NCBI GenBank assembly: GCA_002373975.1
Contig: DFKZ01000009.1
Location: forward strand, 477 to 18,366
Source of the DNA: Lachnospiraceae bacterium UBA3632
GTDB lineage: Bacteria > Bacillota > Clostridia > Lachnospirales > Lachnospiraceae
DNA length: 17,890 bases
Reading direction: 5' to 3'
Shown here piece by piece: positions 16,401-17,890 of the stretch. How positions within the stretch are numbered: the stretch's first letter is position 1; each line of letters opens with the position of its first letter. The position numbers and the translations under genes are program-made. Under the pieces are notes generated by a model that worked only from the letters and a program-made list of their open reading frames with translations, searched no databases and was not told the origin of the DNA.

Positions 16401-16807
16401 ATTGCAGGCAGGATCGTAAATGAAAGACCTGCCGCAAAGCAGAAATAATAGAGCACAGAAGAAACGGCAGCGGCCAGAATGATCATACAGTCTCTGAATA
16501 TCCTGCCTGCCCTTTCTGTCTTATCCAGATTCTTCCAGCTGAGCCTGTCAAAGAAGTTCATAAGAAACCAGATGACGTTTTCTCTTCTCCTCTGCCTGTA
16601 GTTTTCCAGATCGCGCTTTCTTTCTTCCCTCAGGGCTTTTCTTTCCTCGGAGTGCTTGCATTTTGCCGATCTTTTATCTGACAGCTTATTATTCGAATCT
16701 GTTTCGGTATCCCGGTTCATTTGTTTATTCATGTCCTTATTCATTTCTTTATTCATAAATTTGCTCGTATCTGTTTTCGTTTTCCGGTCTTTTGTATATC
16801 GGGTCAT
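13418..16807 (-). CDS. Membrane hybrid sensor histidine kinase (sensor-HAMP-HisKA-HATPase-REC-HPt)
   Basis: A 1129-residue kinase. A very basic, repetitive cytoplasmic N-terminus (1-105) precedes a cluster of about six hydrophobic segments (107-260), another helix (300-322), an acidic extracytoplasmic segment (323-408, with DDVPESDDAPKYDD at 357-370) and a final helix (409-432) leading into a HAMP-like linker and coiled coil (433-512). The H box is SHEIRTPINAV with His526; N box LNNAVKYT (641-648); G1 DTGIGI (675-680); G2 GTGLGMSI (705-712). The receiver has an acidic pair at 782-783, Asp826, Thr860 and Lys882. The HPt has HALKSSSR with His998. A C-terminal helical module (1068-1129) resembles the end of the other kinase. 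There is no pseudo-receiver between ATPase and REC. The start is uncertain: the ATG at 16807 has only a poor ribosome-binding site, and four more in-frame ATGs lie in residues 18-30. It heads the operon with the response regulator and ATPase. Confidence 0.9.
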   Translation of the reverse strand: MTRYTKDRKTKTDTSKFMNKEMNKDMNKQMNRDTETDSNNKLSDKRSAKCKHSEERKALREERKRDLENYRQRRRENVIWFLMNFFDRLSWKNLDKTERAGRIFRDCMIILAAAVSSVLYYFCFAAGLSFTILPAILFSAYLIPVAFIIVLYGFDGGIGSFTILLIAALIMQPSNVYLLFLHLVLIYCVWIVRKNRKCITWGSTIICSIVMGLILSGTYYSVFVMVGRASFRGMNVLPVLFHTGSVLPQSFLICIFLHLFRTVFSDKTKIRLGVIDRDIDFKSEFISLRKGKKQAGISEKLFIVLLIEAAVLGVAAAGFANSLIPDLSDVISYANPESSALLKEQDNADLEIYAANDDVPESDDAPKYDDNAIEMANHFLDDFGFDETYAIARIDGQRDRFKYNEQGVSFDLKLIMMLLCAIHPIVIFANALVQLMFVKPVEQMTGVMKGFSSDPESRIKTGHELANLGIRTGDEIEELFGALYDTVRELNGYIDKIKEEQQLREDLRVAKAASEAKSNFLSNVSHEIRTPINAVLGLDEMIIRESSEKQIKKYAADIKNSGKTLLALINDLLDFSKIEAGKMDIIPVEYELSSVINDLINMVSSKAAEKGLQLKVDVAKDIPHVLYGDEIRVKQCILNILNNAVKYTHEGSVTLRLTGRRISEEEVALRVNVIDTGIGIKEEDLSKLFSPFERIEESRNRTIEGTGLGMSIVKQLLDMMGSRLEVKSVYGEGSDFSFEVVQKIVNDEPIGNFNETYEKSLENADAYAVSFKAPEAKILVVDDTPMNLTVIKGLLKETEVVTDTATSGFQCIELIKKNKYDIIFMDQRMPEMDGTETLGRIKAMTDAENASFGAPVICLTANVVSGAREIFLKAGFADYLSKPINAVKLEKMIASYLPKEKVRILSEEEKEAIREAEREKTENSQGEGSVDTAEASELEKFMRSAPGLDYDAALKNCMKEDILKEALHDYYVALENGPDKIEGFMRDKDIRNYTVTVHALKSSSRLIGALELSELAAHLEKCGDEGDMESIEKETPVLLEKYRAYRGILSPLYENADENKEDAPIISDEALAEAYMGIKEAAQAFDFDTADEIVLMLKDYSFPDDKKERFEKVCSLVTSLDRDALLELL
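16709..16756 (-). repeat. Four 12-bp tandem units at the 5' end of the hybrid kinase gene
   Basis: Four consecutive 12-nt units, each starting with ATG on the minus strand, encode Met-Asn-Lys-Glu, Met-Asn-Lys-Asp, Met-Asn-Lys-Gln and Met-Asn-Arg-Asp. Each supplies an in-frame ATG and some carry AAGGA-like bases, so the true start of the kinase could lie here instead of at 16807. Confidence 0.75.
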
Positions 16808-16919
16808 GGGAACTTTCCCATATACTCTTCCACGGCGTGACGCATTAAACTTTCTGCCGTTCGGACTGTACTAATAATACCATATTCCTGCCCCTTCTAA
16901 CGCAATTAAATCTACAATT

Positions 16920-16955
16920 ATTATGTGTTTTTCAAATAATTATGTGTTTTTCAAA
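16920..16955. repeat. Perfect 17-bp direct repeat, 19-bp period, possible operator
   Basis: ATTATGTGTTTTTCAAA occurs at 16920-16936 and again at 16939-16955, identical in all 17 positions. The spacing of 19 bp is near two turns of the helix. The repeats sit about 95-130 bp upstream of the AP2-like gene and about 115-150 bp upstream of the kinase start. Read leftward, each contains TTGAAA, which resembles a -35 box, but no matching -10 is found at proper spacing. A regulator-binding function is inference. Confidence 0.5.
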
Positions 16956-17015
16956 AAAGGATCAGTAAATATATAAATAATCTCATGAAAAAGAATAAAA
17001 TAGTCTCGGAAATGG

Positions 17016-17044
17016 TTTACATATTTCAAATATAATATTATAAT
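17016..17044 (+). promoter_or_regulatory. Near-consensus promoter for the AP2-like gene, apparently leaderless
   Basis: TTTACA (17016-17021) and a perfect TATAAT (17039-17044) are separated by exactly 17 nt. Transcription would start around 17050-17052, which is the ATG at 17051. No Shine-Dalgarno sequence is present between the -10 box and the start codon, which fits leaderless translation. Confidence 0.65.
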
Positions 17045-17050
17045 GCAATT

Positions 17051-17857
17051 ATGAGTAAAACAGAGATGAAAAAGTCAAAGAATCCCGAGGGAGTGTTCCC
17101 GGCGGTGAGAAAAAACGGCACCCCCTTCTATCGGTCTTCTCTGACTTACAAGACAAAACACATATCCCTGGGCAGCTATGACACCGCCGAGCAGGCCCAT
17201 CAGGCGTACCGCATGGGACGTCTTCTTCTGGCGCAGCCCAACTCAAGACTGGAGGATTACACCAATGAGAGTCCTCTGGATTTTGAAAAGTGGGTGGTGC
17301 TTCTTAATTTCAGAGATAATGATATATATATCGGGACTCCGATCTATATCGGCCAGAAGATGTTCAGCTATTATCTCTCGCCCGATAAGGTATTGAAGTT
17401 CGATATGGACGATCTCTTCTACTTTTCCGCACATAAGATAATGCAGAGGGGCGGGCATCTGTTTGTATCCGACTACGGCTCACAGATTACGCTCTATACC
17501 CGCTACGGTATCCGTCCTTATGCGGTGGAGGGTGTGGATTATAAGTTTATGAATGGGGACAGCCTGGACTTCAGGAGGCAGAACCTTAAGGTACTTAACT
17601 CCTACCACGGGGTAAGACCCGGTGCAAGGGGCAAATTTCATGCGCGTATACATCTAAACGGCTATTTCCATATAGGAACCTACGAGACGGCCCTGGAAGC
17701 TGCCGTAGCCTACAACAAGTCGGTGGATATAGTAAGGCGTGCGGGATGTAAGAAGAATTTCCTGCAGAACTATATCGAGGAAATAACCCCCAGGCAGTAT
17801 GCGGAGCTCTATTTCAAGCTTCCCGTATCAGATAACATTCTTGAATATAAGGGATAA
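17051..17857 (+). CDS. AP2-like / degenerate HNH / AP2-like DNA-binding protein
   Basis: A 268-residue protein, the only plus-strand gene. Residues 13-60 match the AP2 pattern: GV, alternating strands ending ISLGSYDTAEQAHQAY (38-53), then a helix. Residues 186-230 repeat it: GVRPGARGKFHARI, then HIGTYETALEAAVAY (207-221). The segment between (about 103-183) resembles the HNH core of AP2-containing homing endonucleases: VDYKFMNGDSLDFRRQNLKVLN aligns with the usual VDHINGD-LDNRRxNLR pattern, but the VDH histidine is Tyr164, and the HR-type histidine expected earlier is also not evident (LYTRYGI, 148-154). The Asn-Gly-Asp and RRxNL parts survive. So a catalytically dead endonuclease turned DNA-binding protein or regulator is the best reading; the fold assignment is from motif recognition alone. 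There is no ribosome-binding site, and the promoter places transcription at the ATG. It stands alone, divergent from the signalling operon. Confidence 0.72.
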   Translation: MSKTEMKKSKNPEGVFPAVRKNGTPFYRSSLTYKTKHISLGSYDTAEQAHQAYRMGRLLLAQPNSRLEDYTNESPLDFEKWVVLLNFRDNDIYIGTPIYIGQKMFSYYLSPDKVLKFDMDDLFYFSAHKIMQRGGHLFVSDYGSQITLYTRYGIRPYAVEGVDYKFMNGDSLDFRRQNLKVLNSYHGVRPGARGKFHARIHLNGYFHIGTYETALEAAVAYNKSVDIVRRAGCKKNFLQNYIEEITPRQYAELYFKLPVSDNILEYKG

Positions 17858-17890
17858 CAATAAATCCTAAACTCTCCGAGAATTATACTC

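Larger units (their letters stand above)
16808..17050. other. AT-rich divergent intergenic region
   Basis: This 243-bp gap separates the leftward kinase gene from the rightward AP2-like gene. It holds a rightward promoter at 17016-17044 and a 17-bp direct repeat at 16920-16955. For the kinase I see only weak -10-like TATTAT on the minus strand near 16876 with no good -35. I see no RNA gene or small coding region here. Confidence 0.6.

Noticed and set aside
17031..17054. Three-codon upstream reading frame ATGCAATTATGA overlapping the AP2-like start
   Set aside because: Its ATG (17043-17045) lies in the -10 box and would not be transcribed from the predicted promoter.

Overview
The window reads as a chromosomal segment of a Clostridia bacterium, most likely a Lachnospiraceae of the Butyrivibrio type. 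This rests on gene content, strong Shine-Dalgarno sites, codon use and multi-domain hybrid kinases with a C-terminal module I associate with that family; it is inference, with no marker gene present. All genes run on the minus strand except the last one at the right edge.

Reading in the direction of transcription, right to left. A plus-strand gene (17051-17857) encodes a protein with two AP2-like DNA-binding domains flanking a degenerate HNH-like segment. It has a near-consensus promoter whose predicted start coincides with the ATG, so its mRNA may be leaderless. Divergent from it is a signalling operon: a large membrane hybrid histidine kinase ending in REC and HPt domains (13418-16807), a response regulator made of a pseudo-receiver plus a true receiver with no output domain (12598-13350), and a HerA/YjgR-like ATPase with an eight-unit hendecad tail (10839-12581). 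Next, across a 154-bp near-perfect inverted repeat, comes threonine synthase (thrC), then deoxyribose-phosphate aldolase (deoC), a small two-helix membrane protein and an M24 Xaa-Pro aminopeptidase.

A second signalling group follows: another pseudo-receiver/receiver protein (5114-6064), a lipoprotein of the TRAP (DctP) solute-binding family with no TRAP permease in view (4021-5013), and a 7TM hybrid kinase, also ending in REC, HPt and a short helical module (820-3981). The window ends inside pckA (ATP-dependent PEP carboxykinase), which has its own promoter.

The most interesting items are: the AP2/pseudo-HNH/AP2 protein and its apparently leaderless promoter; two parallel phosphorelay modules with output-less response regulators, one paired with an orphan solute-binding lipoprotein; an unnamed C-terminal module shared by both kinases; the 154-bp foldback element with two competing pairings; and two degenerate hairpin repeats that appear to supply the ribosome-binding sites of deoC and of the second response regulator.
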